Notes: a model not told the origin generated them from the sequence alone. Positions 28,132 to 42,915 are shown, counted from the first letter of the stretch. The stretch: DNA of 64,000 nt from Gilliamella sp. ESL0405 (GCF_019469205.1 NZ_CP048265.1:434001-498000); one strand, 5' to 3'. A program made the numbers and translations.

Positions 28132-28561
28132 AAAAAATGAATTGTATCAAGAGATCGAAGCATGGGCACAAAATGCCGTTTTAAATAGTCCAACGTGGAG
28201 TATTAACCAGCTCGATTATTCCGAAAAGAGTATTACGGTTGTTGAGATGATTATTGCCGAAATGGCCGATAAAAGCTTTGGCTTACCAGAAGAACAAATT
28301 GATATGATATCGCAAGAATATGGCTGTTATTTATTATTAACTGCTCATAAATTATATGGCGGTCAGTTTTATTGGAATCAAGAATTCGAACAACCGATGT
28401 TAATCTGCTGTGAGCCTGATTCGACTATTGCACTATTAACGTGGAATAAGGTTAAAGGACGTTTATTAGGTGATAAAACCGATCATATTGCTTATTTCCT
28501 TGATGAATTTGGTAAAGCGACTTTTCAACCAGAAAAAGGCACACATGTGGTTTATTTATAA
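28124..28561 (+). CDS. Small acidic protein of unknown function, translationally coupled to mazG
   Basis: I do not recognise this 145-residue protein with certainty. It is soluble and acidic, without a signal peptide or membrane segment. A central stretch (FGLPEEQIDMISQEYGCYLLLTAHKLYGGQFYW, described here by its parts GLPEEQ, YGCYLLL and YGGQFYW) has the pattern of small bacterial proteins with an invariant YGG-aromatic motif, reminiscent of DUF3806-type sequences. Its ATG lies eight bases inside mazG in another frame, so the two are surely cotranslated. A shared role in nucleotide housekeeping is only guilt by association. Confidence 0.8.
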   Translation: MTEKNELYQEIEAWAQNAVLNSPTWSINQLDYSEKSITVVEMIIAEMADKSFGLPEEQIDMISQEYGCYLLLTAHKLYGGQFYWNQEFEQPMLICCEPDSTIALLTWNKVKGRLLGDKTDHIAYFLDEFGKATFQPEKGTHVVYL

Positions 28562-29021
28562 CGTTGTAGACTGTGATAGTGAAGGTTTTTAATGAAACTA
28601 TTCAGTGAGATAAGCACCTAAAAATTTCAAAATGGATATTTATTGCCAGAATAGTTGAAAATGAATGACACACCTTATCTCGGCAATAAAAACGACGCTA
28701 CCAGGTCTATGCGACCTTGAGTGGTGATAAAATACTTTGATTATTCCATTTACTAAAAAATTGGCAGATGCATTTTATGCGCCTTTATGCTTAAGATTAA
28801 AAAATTATCATAGACAGACAAGCTCAACTTTAGCTTATTACATTGAAACGATTTGTCATCCTAAAGGTATCAAAGCGTGGAGAAATGATGCGTTGAAAGC
28901 ACGCAGTTTTGTTACGATGTTAAGCCTTATCGTTTACACAGATAATTAAATTTTGCCAGAAAATAACCCCGCTAACATTGCGAAAGTGGGGTTATTTTTT
29001 GGATTTAATCTAAAACCGCAG
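28562..29021. other. Long intergenic region downstream of the mazG operon
   Basis: These 460 bases contain no gene that I can support. A 70-codon frame opens with TTG at 28737 and ends at 28949; it lacks a ribosome binding site and resembles no family I know. A dispersed 8-bp inverted repeat, GAGATAAG (28607-28614) and CTTATCTC (28674-28681), lies nearby. The region may be decayed coding sequence. It ends with the terminator at 28961-28999. Confidence 0.4.
28961..28999. terminator. Bidirectional terminator between the mazG operon and gltD
   Basis: AAATAACCCC (28961-28970) pairs with GGGGTTATTT (28987-28996), extended inward by two pairs, with T-runs on the plus side and a shorter one on the minus side. 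Confidence 0.85.
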
Positions 29022-34905
<5,884 letters not shown>

Positions 34906-35161
34906 ATCATTGCCTCTAATTCATCGCTTTTATATTTTGTGAAGGTATAGGCATTAATCCCATATTGGCTAAGAAATTAAAGAAAAATGCAATTTTGGTC
35001 AAATAAATATTACTTATAAGTCAATCTTCTAATAACTGATATGAGACTTATTAATGAAGCTAATAATAAAATGTAGCTTATTGATTATTAAAATTTAAAT
35101 AGAATATAAGGGCATTATTTTTTAAATAATTTTTATAATCATCATAAGTTGTTTTTCTTTT
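34906..35161. other. gltB upstream region
   Basis: AT-rich, no gene. It holds the candidate gltBD promoter at 34974-35002 and borders the tandem repeat array that starts at 35162. Confidence 0.5.
34974..35002 (-). promoter_or_regulatory. Candidate sigma-70 promoter of gltBD
   Basis: On the minus strand TTGACC (35002-34997), a 17-base spacer and TAATTT (34979-34974) precede gltB by about 70 bases. The hexamers and spacing fit; there is no independent support. Confidence 0.45.
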
Positions 35162-35908
35162 TTGACAAGAAGTTTCAGAAAATACCTATGTTTAAGTATA
35201 AAAATCTTTAATTTTCATTTTAGAAAATAGTAAATGTGGAGATTGTTATTAGGAAAAAAGCATACTCAAAAGCGACTCAAAATCTTAAAGGCGAAAAATA
35301 CAAATTGGATTTATTGCGATAAAAAAGCGGATAAGTCTTGTCAAGAAGTTTCAGAAAATGCCTATGTTTTAGTATAAAAATTCGTAGTTTTCATTTTAGT
35401 AAATATTAAATACTGAAACCGTTTTAGGAAAAAAACATACAAAAAAGCGGTTCAAAATCTTAAAGGCAAAAAATGAAAGATTGGATTTATTGCGATAAAA
35501 AAGCGGGCAAGTCTTGTCAAGAAATTTCAGAAAATACCTATGTTTCAGTATAAAATCTTTAATTCTCATTTTAGAAAATAGTAAATATTGAGATTGTTAT
35601 TAGGAAAAAAAACATACTCAAAAGCGACTCAAAATCTTAAAGGCGAAAAATACAGATTGGATTTATTGCGATAAAAGAGCGGGTAAGTTTTGTCAAGAAG
35701 TTTCAGAAAATACCTATGTTTAAGTATAAAAATTTTTGATTCTCATTTTAGAAAATATTAAATACTGAAGCCGTTTTTAGGAAAAAACCATACACAAAAG
35801 CCACTCAAAATCTTAAAGACAGAAAAATAAAGATTGGATTTATTGCGATAAAAAAGCGGTGAAGTCTTGTCAAGAAGTTTCAGAAAATATAGGTGTTTTA
35901 GCAAAAAA
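35162..35908. repeat. Tandem array of four 176-bp repeats plus a partial fifth, organised as duplicated dimers
   Basis: Units begin at 35162, 35338, 35514, 35690 and 35867, each at TTG(A/T)CAAGAA; the spacing is 176, 176, 176 and 177 bases. The fifth unit is recognisable for about 25-40 bases before the yhiN promoter. All units share blocks such as CAGAAAATACCTATGTTT, AATCTTAAAG and GGATTTATTGCGATAAAA. Units 1 and 3 share one variant of the middle (GAGATTGTTATTAGG); units 2 and 4 share another (CTGAA-CCGTTTT), so the array looks like an A-B dimer that was duplicated. Short frames exist but are not maintained: a 47-codon frame in unit 1 (ATG 35234) is broken in unit 3 by a changed A-run. No known repeat family is recognised. 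Confidence 0.9.
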
Positions 35909-35930
35909 TCGGTTGAAATATCCCTTAATG

Positions 35931-35958
35931 ATGACGGATAATTTTATACTGTTATAAT
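35931..35958 (+). promoter_or_regulatory. Promoter of yhiN
   Basis: An extended -10, TGTTATAAT (35950-35958), is preceded by ATGACG (35931-35936) at 16 bases. The predicted start leaves a leader of about 24 bases. Confidence 0.6.
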
Positions 35959-35988
35959 CTGCTATTATTTATTTTTAATATCTCAACT

Positions 35989-37170
35989 ATGCAAACTAAA
36001 ATCACCATTGTAGGCGCTGGTGCAGCGGGGCTTTTTTGTGCGGGGTTACTCGGGCAAAAGGGCTTTGATGTGACTGTAATTGATAACGGTAAAAAGCCCG
36101 GGCGAAAGATTTTGATGTCCGGTGGCGGGAAGTGTAACTTCACGAATTTGGATATCGATGCCAAGCACTATATTTCACAAAATCCGCACTTTTGTAAATC
36201 GGCGCTTAGCCGTTATAATCAATGGGATTTTATCCAATTAGTCAATCAATATAATATCGCTTATCATGAAAAAGATCATGGTCAGCTGTTTTGTGACAAT
36301 TCCGCTAAAGAGATTGTCGATATGTTGGTTAGCGAATGCCAAAAAGGCGGTGTTAAGTGGATGATGCAAACGCAGCTCGATGATGTGAAGATCGTGGCTG
36401 ACGGCTTTCAATTGCACACTTCACAAGGCATTATTGAAAGTGATAGTTTGATAATTGCAACCGGTGGCTTATCCATGCCGGCATTAGGCATGACATCAAT
36501 TGGTTACAAAATCGCTGAAAAATTTGCCATTCCGGTTGTACCGGTTAGAGCCGGTCTGGTGCCATTTACCTTACATAAACCATTGTTAGATGTGTTATCT
36601 CCTCTAGCCGGGATTGCGCTACCGGTTGAAGTGGCTAATGATAAAATCAGTTTTAAAGAGAATTTACTCTTTACCCACCGTGGCTTTTCTGGTCCCGCTA
36701 TTTTACAGCTATCAAGTTACTGGCAGGCAGGCGAATTTATTACCATTAATTTGTTGCCCGATCTCCCGTTTGAATCGGCATTTAAACCTCTGCTTGAGAA
36801 GAATCGTAATCAGTCTTTAAAAAATTGTCTGGCACAAATTTTACCTAAAAGGGTTGTTGAGGCATTAATGCAATTGAATATGATTGCCGATAAGCTGGTT
36901 AAACAACTCAATCCTAATGAGCAAAAGCAGCTTTATACTGCCTTAACGCAATGGCAAATTATGCCTAATGGTACAGAAGGGTATCGCACAGCCGAAGTGA
37001 CATTAGGCGGGGTGAGTACTGATGCTTTATCGTCAAAAACGATGGCCGCAAAGTCACATCCTAACCTCTATTTTATTGGTGAGGTTGTGGATGTAACTGG
37101 CGCTTTAGGTGGGTATAATTTTCAATGGGCTTGGAGTAGTGCCTTTGCTTGTGCGAAGGCTTTTGATTAA
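35989..37170 (+). CDS. yhiN: HI0933-like FAD-dependent oxidoreductase YhiN
   Basis: YhiN belongs to the HI0933/BaiN flavoprotein family; the physiological substrate in enteric bacteria is not established. The 393-residue protein starts with the FAD-binding loop ITIVGAGAAGLFCAGLL, followed by the family signature GRKILMSGGGKCNFTN at about residues 36-51. A second FAD contact, GEVVDVTGALGGYNFQWAW, lies near the C-terminus. The gene sits between the repeat array and a convergent regulator, and appears monocistronic. Confidence 0.9.
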   Translation: MQTKITIVGAGAAGLFCAGLLGQKGFDVTVIDNGKKPGRKILMSGGGKCNFTNLDIDAKHYISQNPHFCKSALSRYNQWDFIQLVNQYNIAYHEKDHGQLFCDNSAKEIVDMLVSECQKGGVKWMMQTQLDDVKIVADGFQLHTSQGIIESDSLIIATGGLSMPALGMTSIGYKIAEKFAIPVVPVRAGLVPFTLHKPLLDVLSPLAGIALPVEVANDKISFKENLLFTHRGFSGPAILQLSSYWQAGEFITINLLPDLPFESAFKPLLEKNRNQSLKNCLAQILPKRVVEALMQLNMIADKLVKQLNPNEQKQLYTALTQWQIMPNGTEGYRTAEVTLGGVSTDALSSKTMAAKSHPNLYFIGEVVDVTGALGGYNFQWAWSSAFACAKAFD

Positions 37171-37189
37171 CGAGCTTTTATGTTTGCCA

Positions 37190-38626
37190 TTAATTGTCGA
37201 TAACGCCCATTTGAATATGATACTTTTTGACCTTATATTGTAATGTCGTGCGGGAAATGTTTAACAATTTGGCCGCCGTGATGATTTTGCCATTAGCTTG
37301 ATTTAAGGCATCAACAATGAGCTGTCTTTCGTAGTTTTCAACTTGTTCGATTAAGTTATCGCTGCTTGGCGGTGTAACGTTGACCGTTTTTTCCGGCTGG
37401 CTTACCTGCTCTTGTTGAGTAAGCGGCGCTTGAATATCAAACAGCTCATCATCAAGGGTGATATGTTGCAGTTCGCCAGGTTCATTTTGCAGCACCATGC
37501 TGCGGACTATGGCGTTTTCTAACATACGGACATTGCCCGGCCACGGCGCTGACATTAATTGCTTTAACGCGGGTTCGCTAATACCACTAATGGTCACTTT
37601 AACGTCATGCTGATGTTTATCGATAAAGTACCGGGCTAATACCGGAATGTCTTCGGTACGTTCCCTTAAGGCTGGCAGTTTGATTAAACCGACATTTACT
37701 CGATAAAATAGGTCGCTGCGCATTTTACCAGTTTTTAACAGCTCTGCCGGCGATTGGTTCATGGCGGCCACAATACGGACATCTGAGTGAATTTCTTTAT
37801 TACCGCCTAATTGCCAGTAGGTTTTTTCTTGCAAAAAGCGTAATAATTTACTTTGCATCTCTAACGGCATTGCATTGAGTTCATCCAAAAACAGCGTACC
37901 GCCATTGGCAAGTTCTAAGTAACCTTGACGGTTTTCTGCGCCGGTAAATGCGCCTTTAACGGTGCCAAATAGCGTGCTTTCAATCAGCGTAGTTGGCAGG
38001 GCACTACAGTTTAGCGAGATAAACGCTTTATCACGCCGGTCACTGGTTTGGTGAATTAAGCGGGCAAACAGCTCTTTACCGGTGCCGGTTTCACCCACAA
38101 TTAATACCGGCACATCGTTAGCACCTAAAATATTGGTTTGATCGATAACGTCCTGCATTTTTTGCGATGCAAAGACAATTTCCGGTAAGGGTTGTTCTTG
38201 ATTTTGGTATAAACGGCTATTGAGTTTAAATACTTGGTCTTGTAATTGTCTGACGTTGGATAAATTACGGCCTATCTCAACTGCACCGATGATCTCTTTC
38301 TGGTGATTATAAAGCGGAACGGTGGTATGAAGGTAGTCAACGACTTTACCAACATGGTTATAATAACTTTGGTAATTGTTTTGATACTCTTTACCATGTT
38401 GTAAAGCTTGCAACATAGTGCTATCTTCTTTCTTCAAATTAGGATAAACTTTAAGCATTGGTTTACCGATGGCTTGTTCTTCCGGGAAGCCATCCAACTC
38501 AGCACTTTCTTTATTGTAGTAAATATATTTACCTTCTTTATCGATAATGGCCATTGGCTGATGCATTAAATCGAAAAAATGTTTAAATACATCCAATGCT
38601 TGTGATAATTCAGGATCGATTGTCAT
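37190..38626 (-). CDS. Sigma-54-dependent transcriptional activator, RocR-like (PAS-AAA+-Fis)
   Basis: This 478-residue enhancer-binding protein activates RNA polymerase with sigma-54. A PAS domain (about 15-130) should sense a small-molecule signal. The AAA+ domain (about 155-385) has Walker A GETGTGKELFARLIH, the sigma-54 contact loop GAFTGAENR and Walker B GTLFLDELNA. A Fis-type helix-turn-helix lies at the C-terminus (ITAAKLLNISRTTLQYKVKK). The start ATG 38626 is preferred over one at 38656, giving AAGG upstream and a sensible N-terminus. RocR of Bacillus controls arginine and ornithine breakdown. Here the gene is divergent from an operon with a sigma-54 promoter and ornithine/lysine-type enzymes, so it almost certainly controls that operon. 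Confidence 0.9.
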   Translation of the reverse strand: MTIDPELSQALDVFKHFFDLMHQPMAIIDKEGKYIYYNKESAELDGFPEEQAIGKPMLKVYPNLKKEDSTMLQALQHGKEYQNNYQSYYNHVGKVVDYLHTTVPLYNHQKEIIGAVEIGRNLSNVRQLQDQVFKLNSRLYQNQEQPLPEIVFASQKMQDVIDQTNILGANDVPVLIVGETGTGKELFARLIHQTSDRRDKAFISLNCSALPTTLIESTLFGTVKGAFTGAENRQGYLELANGGTLFLDELNAMPLEMQSKLLRFLQEKTYWQLGGNKEIHSDVRIVAAMNQSPAELLKTGKMRSDLFYRVNVGLIKLPALRERTEDIPVLARYFIDKHQHDVKVTISGISEPALKQLMSAPWPGNVRMLENAIVRSMVLQNEPGELQHITLDDELFDIQAPLTQQEQVSQPEKTVNVTPPSSDNLIEQVENYERQLIVDALNQANGKIITAAKLLNISRTTLQYKVKKYHIQMGVIDN

Positions 38627-38707
38627 GATAGTAGTACCTTTTGAAATTGAGATCATTTACTAAGTGGTATATTAATTTTTAAAAGCCTTTCAACCATTAC
38701 CTCAACA

Positions 38708-38725
38708 ATGACGAATTTTTGTCAT
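38708..38725. promoter_or_regulatory. Candidate enhancer (activator-binding) dyad
   Basis: ATGAC (38708-38712), an 8-base spacer and GTCAT (38721-38725) form an inverted repeat about 115 bases upstream of the predicted sigma-54 start, a normal distance for an enhancer. A half site ATGAC recurs at 38746-38750. Confidence 0.4.
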
Positions 38726-38807
38726 AAAAACATATTTTTTACTAAATGACTAATATTTTTTTTGTAAGTATATAGTTAAGAATTTGATTTATAAGTAATT
38801 TTTAAGT

Positions 38808-38824
38808 TGGCATGCTGATTGCAT
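38808..38824 (+). promoter_or_regulatory. Sigma-54 (-24/-12) promoter of the racemase-decarboxylase operon
   Basis: TGGCATG-N4-TTGCAT matches the sigma-54 consensus, with exactly 10 bases between the GG (38809-38810) and the GC (38821-38822). The predicted start near 38834 leaves a leader of about 58 bases. The divergent RocR-like activator fits. Confidence 0.88.
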
Positions 38825-38891
38825 TACTTGTGAGAAGCCATTTTTCTTATTCATTATGTACTTTTTTATGTACTAATTAACTGGAGGTCAT

Positions 38892-40289
38892 ATGTCCGAC
38901 AAAATTATGTCAAATTATAACAAAATACGCACAGATCTTATAACAAAAGATCGTCGTTTTAGTGCTGAAAGTGGCAAATTATGTTTTGATGGGGTTAATT
39001 TAGAAGAATTAGCCAGAAAATACCCAACGCCTTTTTATGTTTTTTCTGAAAAGGAAATTGATCGTAACGTTCAAGAAATCAAAGAAGCATTTAAAGCGCA
39101 TCCTAAAACAAAAATTTTCTATGCTTCTAAAACCTGTTCGGTAATGGGCGTACTTAAAGCAATTAAAGACGCAGGTATCTATGCTGAAGCAAACTCAATG
39201 TTTGAAGTGCGTAAATGTTTAGATATCGGTTTCCCGGGAAGCCAAATTGTTTTCAACGGTGTGGTTAAAAAACCTGTTGATTTAGAATTTGCTATCCAAA
39301 ACGATCTTTACATCATCAACGTAGATAGCTTATATGAGCTTGATATTATTGATGAGATTTCACGACGTTTGAAAAAAGTGGCAAATGTGTGTGTGCGTGT
39401 TGAACCAAATGTACCGTCAGCAACTCACGCAGAATTAGTCACCGCTTATCACGCTAAATCTGGTATCGACTTAGAACAAGCTGAAGAGACTTGTCGTCGT
39501 ATTCTTGAAATGCCTTATGTTCATTTACGTGGTTTACATATGCACGTAGGGGATCAAGTACCGGAAGCAGAACCTTTTGCCAAAGCGACCAAAGTATTAG
39601 TTGATGAATCACGCCGTTTAGAAGAAGTGCTTGGCATTAAATTTGATTTAATCAACGTTGGTGGTGGTATTCCTGTTCCATATAAATATGACGAAGAAAA
39701 TGGTAACCCATTAGAAGACAATATGTATGCAGGTATTACCGCACAAGATTTTGCTGATGCAATCATTAGCGAAGTTCACAAATGGCGTACTGATGTTGAA
39801 ATCTGTATTGAACCAGGTCGTAAAGTAACCGGTTCAGCGGGTGTACTTTTAACTGAAGTTGCTTGTGAAAAACGTAAAACTAACTATGACTTAGACGGTA
39901 ACATCGAAGAACATGTTGAATGGAAATTTGTTGATGCTGGTTATAGCGTGTTATCTGACAGCCAACACTTTGATTGGTTCTTCTATGTCTATGATGCATC
40001 AAGAATTACTGAACAACATGATGAGTACATTAAATTAGCGGGTCCATTATGTGACGGTGGTGACTATTTCCACGTGGGTGTTAAAGGTGAAGAGTTCTTA
40101 TTACCAAAAGACACTCAAATTGGCGATATCATTGCTTTCCTTGATGCCGGTGCTTATACCATCGAAAGCCAAACAGTTTATAACAACCGCCCACGTACTG
40201 CTGTTGTTATGATTGATAAACATGGCAAAGATCGATTGATTCGCCGTGAAGACACTTACGAGGATATGGTTGGATACGACGTGTATTAA
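38892..40289 (+). CDS. dokD: Fold-III PLP decarboxylase, D-ornithine/D-lysine decarboxylase-like
   Basis: This 465-residue protein is an alanine-racemase-fold (fold III) decarboxylase of the LysA group. Features are the PLP lysine Lys80 in YASKTC, MHVGDQ near 217, the phosphate-binding GGGIP near 257, EPGR near 310 and catalytic Cys387 in LCDGGDYF. It has the same length as the Salmonella D-ornithine/D-lysine decarboxylase. It lacks the usual lysine biosynthesis setting: there is no dap gene nearby, and it is followed by transporters and an ornithine-racemase-like gene. I therefore favour a catabolic D-ornithine/D-lysine decarboxylase giving putrescine or cadaverine, over meso-diaminopimelate decarboxylase. 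GGAGGT precedes the ATG. It is the first gene of a sigma-54-driven operon. Confidence 0.8.
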   Translation: MSDKIMSNYNKIRTDLITKDRRFSAESGKLCFDGVNLEELARKYPTPFYVFSEKEIDRNVQEIKEAFKAHPKTKIFYASKTCSVMGVLKAIKDAGIYAEANSMFEVRKCLDIGFPGSQIVFNGVVKKPVDLEFAIQNDLYIINVDSLYELDIIDEISRRLKKVANVCVRVEPNVPSATHAELVTAYHAKSGIDLEQAEETCRRILEMPYVHLRGLHMHVGDQVPEAEPFAKATKVLVDESRRLEEVLGIKFDLINVGGGIPVPYKYDEENGNPLEDNMYAGITAQDFADAIISEVHKWRTDVEICIEPGRKVTGSAGVLLTEVACEKRKTNYDLDGNIEEHVEWKFVDAGYSVLSDSQHFDWFFYVYDASRITEQHDEYIKLAGPLCDGGDYFHVGVKGEEFLLPKDTQIGDIIAFLDAGAYTIESQTVYNNRPRTAVVMIDKHGKDRLIRREDTYEDMVGYDVY

Positions 40290-40342
40290 TCATGAACTGG
40301 CTGGGGCAATAACTGCCCCAGTTGTTATTATGTGAGGTTATT

Positions 40343-41755
40343 ATGAGTGATTCTAAAGATTCAAGTTTACTTGGTATTAAAGACATTGTGTTTATGAATG
40401 TCATTGCAATATTAAGTTTACGTCAAATTCCGAATGTTGCGCCTTATGGGGCGTCAGCAATGGTACTTTGGCTACTTGCTGCATTCTGTCTTTTCTTCCC
40501 TTTAGCCATGGTATGTGGTGAGCTTTCAACAGGCTGGCCAAAAGATGGTGGGATCTTTGTATGGGTAAAAGAAGCATTTGGTAAACGTGTTGGTTGGATA
40601 GTGGTTGTTTGCTTCCTGTTTTCATGTGTACTTTTCTTCCCATTAATGTTGCAGTTTGGTTTTACTGCAATTGGTTATATGTTTAGTCCTGAACTTGCTC
40701 AAAATCAGGTGTTTATTGGTGTCGGTTCCATGGTGGTATTTTGGATTTTGACATTAATGAATATCAAAGGTATGCAATGGACTAAAGTTATCAATAGTGT
40801 CAGTGCATGGCTTGGGGTATTTATTCCGGCTGCAATTATTGTGCTATTAGCAATTGTTTGGCTATTAACTGGTCATCCAATGGCAACTGACTATAGTCAT
40901 CTTAGCGATTGGATCCCTGATTTAAGTAGTTGGGATACGATTGTGTTTTTATCTAGTATGATGTTTGCTTTTGCTGGCCTTGAAGTTGCGCCGATGATCG
41001 CTGGTCGTACTCGTGATCCACAACGTGATTTCCCTAAAGCAATGGCGGTATCAGCAATTGTGATTGTGGGTATTTACATGATTGGTTCTTGGGCAATTAA
41101 TACTTTATTGCCAGCTGAAGATACTGATATTGTTGCAGGTGTAATGCAAGCAATGGAAGCGGCGGCAAAAGAGTTACATATGCCTTGGTTATTACCGGTT
41201 ATGGCAATCTGTTTATTCTTTGGTGCGTTAGGACAAATTAACTCATGGTTAGTTGGCCCTATCTATATGTTACAAGAAGCATCAAAAGAAGATAATTTAC
41301 TTGGCGAACGTGTTGGTCGTTTACACCCTGTGTATAAAACACCAGCTTTTGCGTTAATTGTTCAAGCAATTATTGTAACCGTACTTTGTTTCTCAACTTT
41401 CGTATCACCGAGTATTGCAGCAGCATATTGGATGTTAACGGCGTTAACAACAATCTGTTACTTTATCCCATATTTAGTGATGTTTATTGCTTATTATCGT
41501 TTACGTATTACTCAACCTGATGTACCACGTAGCTTTAAAATTCCGGGTAAAGTGTTACCGATTGTGTTACCTGCGTTAGGTTTCTTATCGACTCTATTTG
41601 CGGTGATCTTAGTGTTTATCCCACCTGCACAAATCGATATGGGTGGATATGTTGAATATATCGCTAAAATTGTTGGTGGTGCGGTGTTAGCTATTGTGTT
41701 AGCTGAATGGATCTACCATAGAGCACAAAAACGTAATCGCTTGCAACAACAATAA
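40343..41755 (+). CDS. APC-superfamily amino acid/polyamine antiporter (GadC-like)
   Basis: This 470-residue inner-membrane protein has about 12 hydrophobic segments and belongs to the APC superfamily, in the glutamate:GABA antiporter group (FMNVIAILSLRQIPNVAPYG at the start of helix 1). The start is ATG 40343 with GAGGT upstream; the frame opens at 40322. Members of this group usually exchange an amino acid for its decarboxylation product. Placed directly after the decarboxylase, it probably exchanges ornithine or lysine for putrescine or cadaverine, which would also consume protons. Substrate and stereospecificity are inferred only. Confidence 0.85.
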   Translation: MSDSKDSSLLGIKDIVFMNVIAILSLRQIPNVAPYGASAMVLWLLAAFCLFFPLAMVCGELSTGWPKDGGIFVWVKEAFGKRVGWIVVVCFLFSCVLFFPLMLQFGFTAIGYMFSPELAQNQVFIGVGSMVVFWILTLMNIKGMQWTKVINSVSAWLGVFIPAAIIVLLAIVWLLTGHPMATDYSHLSDWIPDLSSWDTIVFLSSMMFAFAGLEVAPMIAGRTRDPQRDFPKAMAVSAIVIVGIYMIGSWAINTLLPAEDTDIVAGVMQAMEAAAKELHMPWLLPVMAICLFFGALGQINSWLVGPIYMLQEASKEDNLLGERVGRLHPVYKTPAFALIVQAIIVTVLCFSTFVSPSIAAAYWMLTALTTICYFIPYLVMFIAYYRLRITQPDVPRSFKIPGKVLPIVLPALGFLSTLFAVILVFIPPAQIDMGGYVEYIAKIVGGAVLAIVLAEWIYHRAQKRNRLQQQ

Positions 41756-41773
41756 GATATAGAGGAGTAAAGT

Positions 41774-42880
41774 ATGTACAAACCTATATTGGAAATCGAT
41801 TTACGTAAATTAAGAAACAATGCTCGTGTTGAAAAAGAGCTGTTAGCTAAACACGGCATTGAAGTAATGGCCGTCAATAAAGTTTTTGATGGTTGCGTTG
41901 AAACCGCCAAAGCCGTGCTTGACGGCGGTATTGATGTGATCGCTGAGTCAAGAACTTACAATTTGAAAAAATTAAAAGACGCCTTAAATTGTAAGACCTG
42001 TTTATTACGTAGCCCTTGTTTAAGCGAAATCAGCGATGTTGTTAAATATGCTGATATTAGCTTAAACAGTGAAAAACAAGTTATCCAAGCGCTTTCGGAT
42101 GAAGCCGTTAAGCAACAAAAAATTCATCAAGTATTATTAATGGTGGATATGGGTGACTTACGTGAAGGTATTTGGTTTGAACACCTCGATGATATCATCG
42201 ATACCGTTAAACTCATATTATCTTTACCAGGTGTTGAGCTTTATGGGCTTGGCACCAACTTTAACTGCTATGGTACTGTTCTGCCAACCGTTAAAAATGG
42301 CGTGGATTTTTTACACATAGCACGTAAAGTGGAAGAGGCTTGTAATATCAAAATCAAATATCTGTCAGCAGGTAATTGCACCAGCTATCATCTGCTTGAT
42401 AAAGGTATTTGGCCTGAAGGATTAAACCACATCAGAATCGGTGGTTTACATGAGTTTGGTATTGAGTATGTGGATATGAAATATCTTGATGAATTCCACC
42501 ACTCAAATAAACCTGTTGAGAAGGCATGCAGTAATTTATATAAATTATATGCCCAAATCATCGAGCTCAATAGTAAACCTACTGTTCCTGTTGGTGAGTT
42601 AGGGGTTGATGCATTTTTAAATAGTAAAACATTTGTTGATAATGGTACACGTAAACGTGCTTTACTGGCCTTTGGACGTCAAGACGTTCCGGCCGAAAAC
42701 TGTGTTCCTATCGACGATAACATTACTGTTTTAGGTCAAACCAGTGATCATACTATTGTTGATATTGAAGATGTAACTGAAACATTGAAAGTCGGCGATA
42801 TGATCGGTTTTGAACTCGATTACACAGCCTTACTCATGGCATGTCAAACAAATGGCGTAGAAAAACGTTTTATTTATTAA
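41774..42880 (+). CDS. orr: Ornithine racemase-like PLP enzyme
   Basis: This 368-residue protein has the N-terminal alanine racemase barrel (fold III). It resembles clostridial ornithine racemase and the YhfX group: PILEIDLRKLRNNA at the start, and the PLP lysine Lys36 in AVNKVFDG. Other family features are ESRTYNLKKL near 60, MVDMGDLREGI near 122 and SAGNCTSYHLL near 198. Canonical alanine racemase motifs (KADAYG) are absent. In this operon it would convert L-ornithine or L-lysine into the D-isomer that the upstream decarboxylase uses. GAGGAG precedes the ATG and it starts 18 bases after the antiporter gene. Confidence 0.82.
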   Translation: MYKPILEIDLRKLRNNARVEKELLAKHGIEVMAVNKVFDGCVETAKAVLDGGIDVIAESRTYNLKKLKDALNCKTCLLRSPCLSEISDVVKYADISLNSEKQVIQALSDEAVKQQKIHQVLLMVDMGDLREGIWFEHLDDIIDTVKLILSLPGVELYGLGTNFNCYGTVLPTVKNGVDFLHIARKVEEACNIKIKYLSAGNCTSYHLLDKGIWPEGLNHIRIGGLHEFGIEYVDMKYLDEFHHSNKPVEKACSNLYKLYAQIIELNSKPTVPVGELGVDAFLNSKTFVDNGTRKRALLAFGRQDVPAENCVPIDDNITVLGQTSDHTIVDIEDVTETLKVGDMIGFELDYTALLMACQTNGVEKRFIY

Positions 42881-42888
42881 TTCGTGCT

Positions 42889-42915
42889 AGCTGCCGGGTC
42901 ACCGGCAGCTTTTAT
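42889..42915 (+). terminator. Hairpin with short T-run between the racemase and permease genes
   Basis: AGCTGCCGG (42889-42897), loop GTCA, CCGGCAGCT (42902-42910), then TTTATT. It has terminator form but lies inside the apparent operon, so it probably reduces expression of the downstream permease rather than ending the operon. Confidence 0.7.

Noticed and set aside
28737..28949. A 70-residue protein
   Set aside because: TTG start, no ribosome binding site, no recognisable family, isolated in a spacer.
35162..35908. A CRISPR array
   Set aside because: Units are about 176 bases and similar throughout, with no short repeat separated by unique spacers and no cas genes.
38892..40289. Biosynthetic diaminopimelate decarboxylase LysA
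   Set aside because: The fold and motifs allow it, but the sigma-54 promoter, transporters and racemase in the operon favour a catabolic D-amino-acid decarboxylase. It is not excluded.
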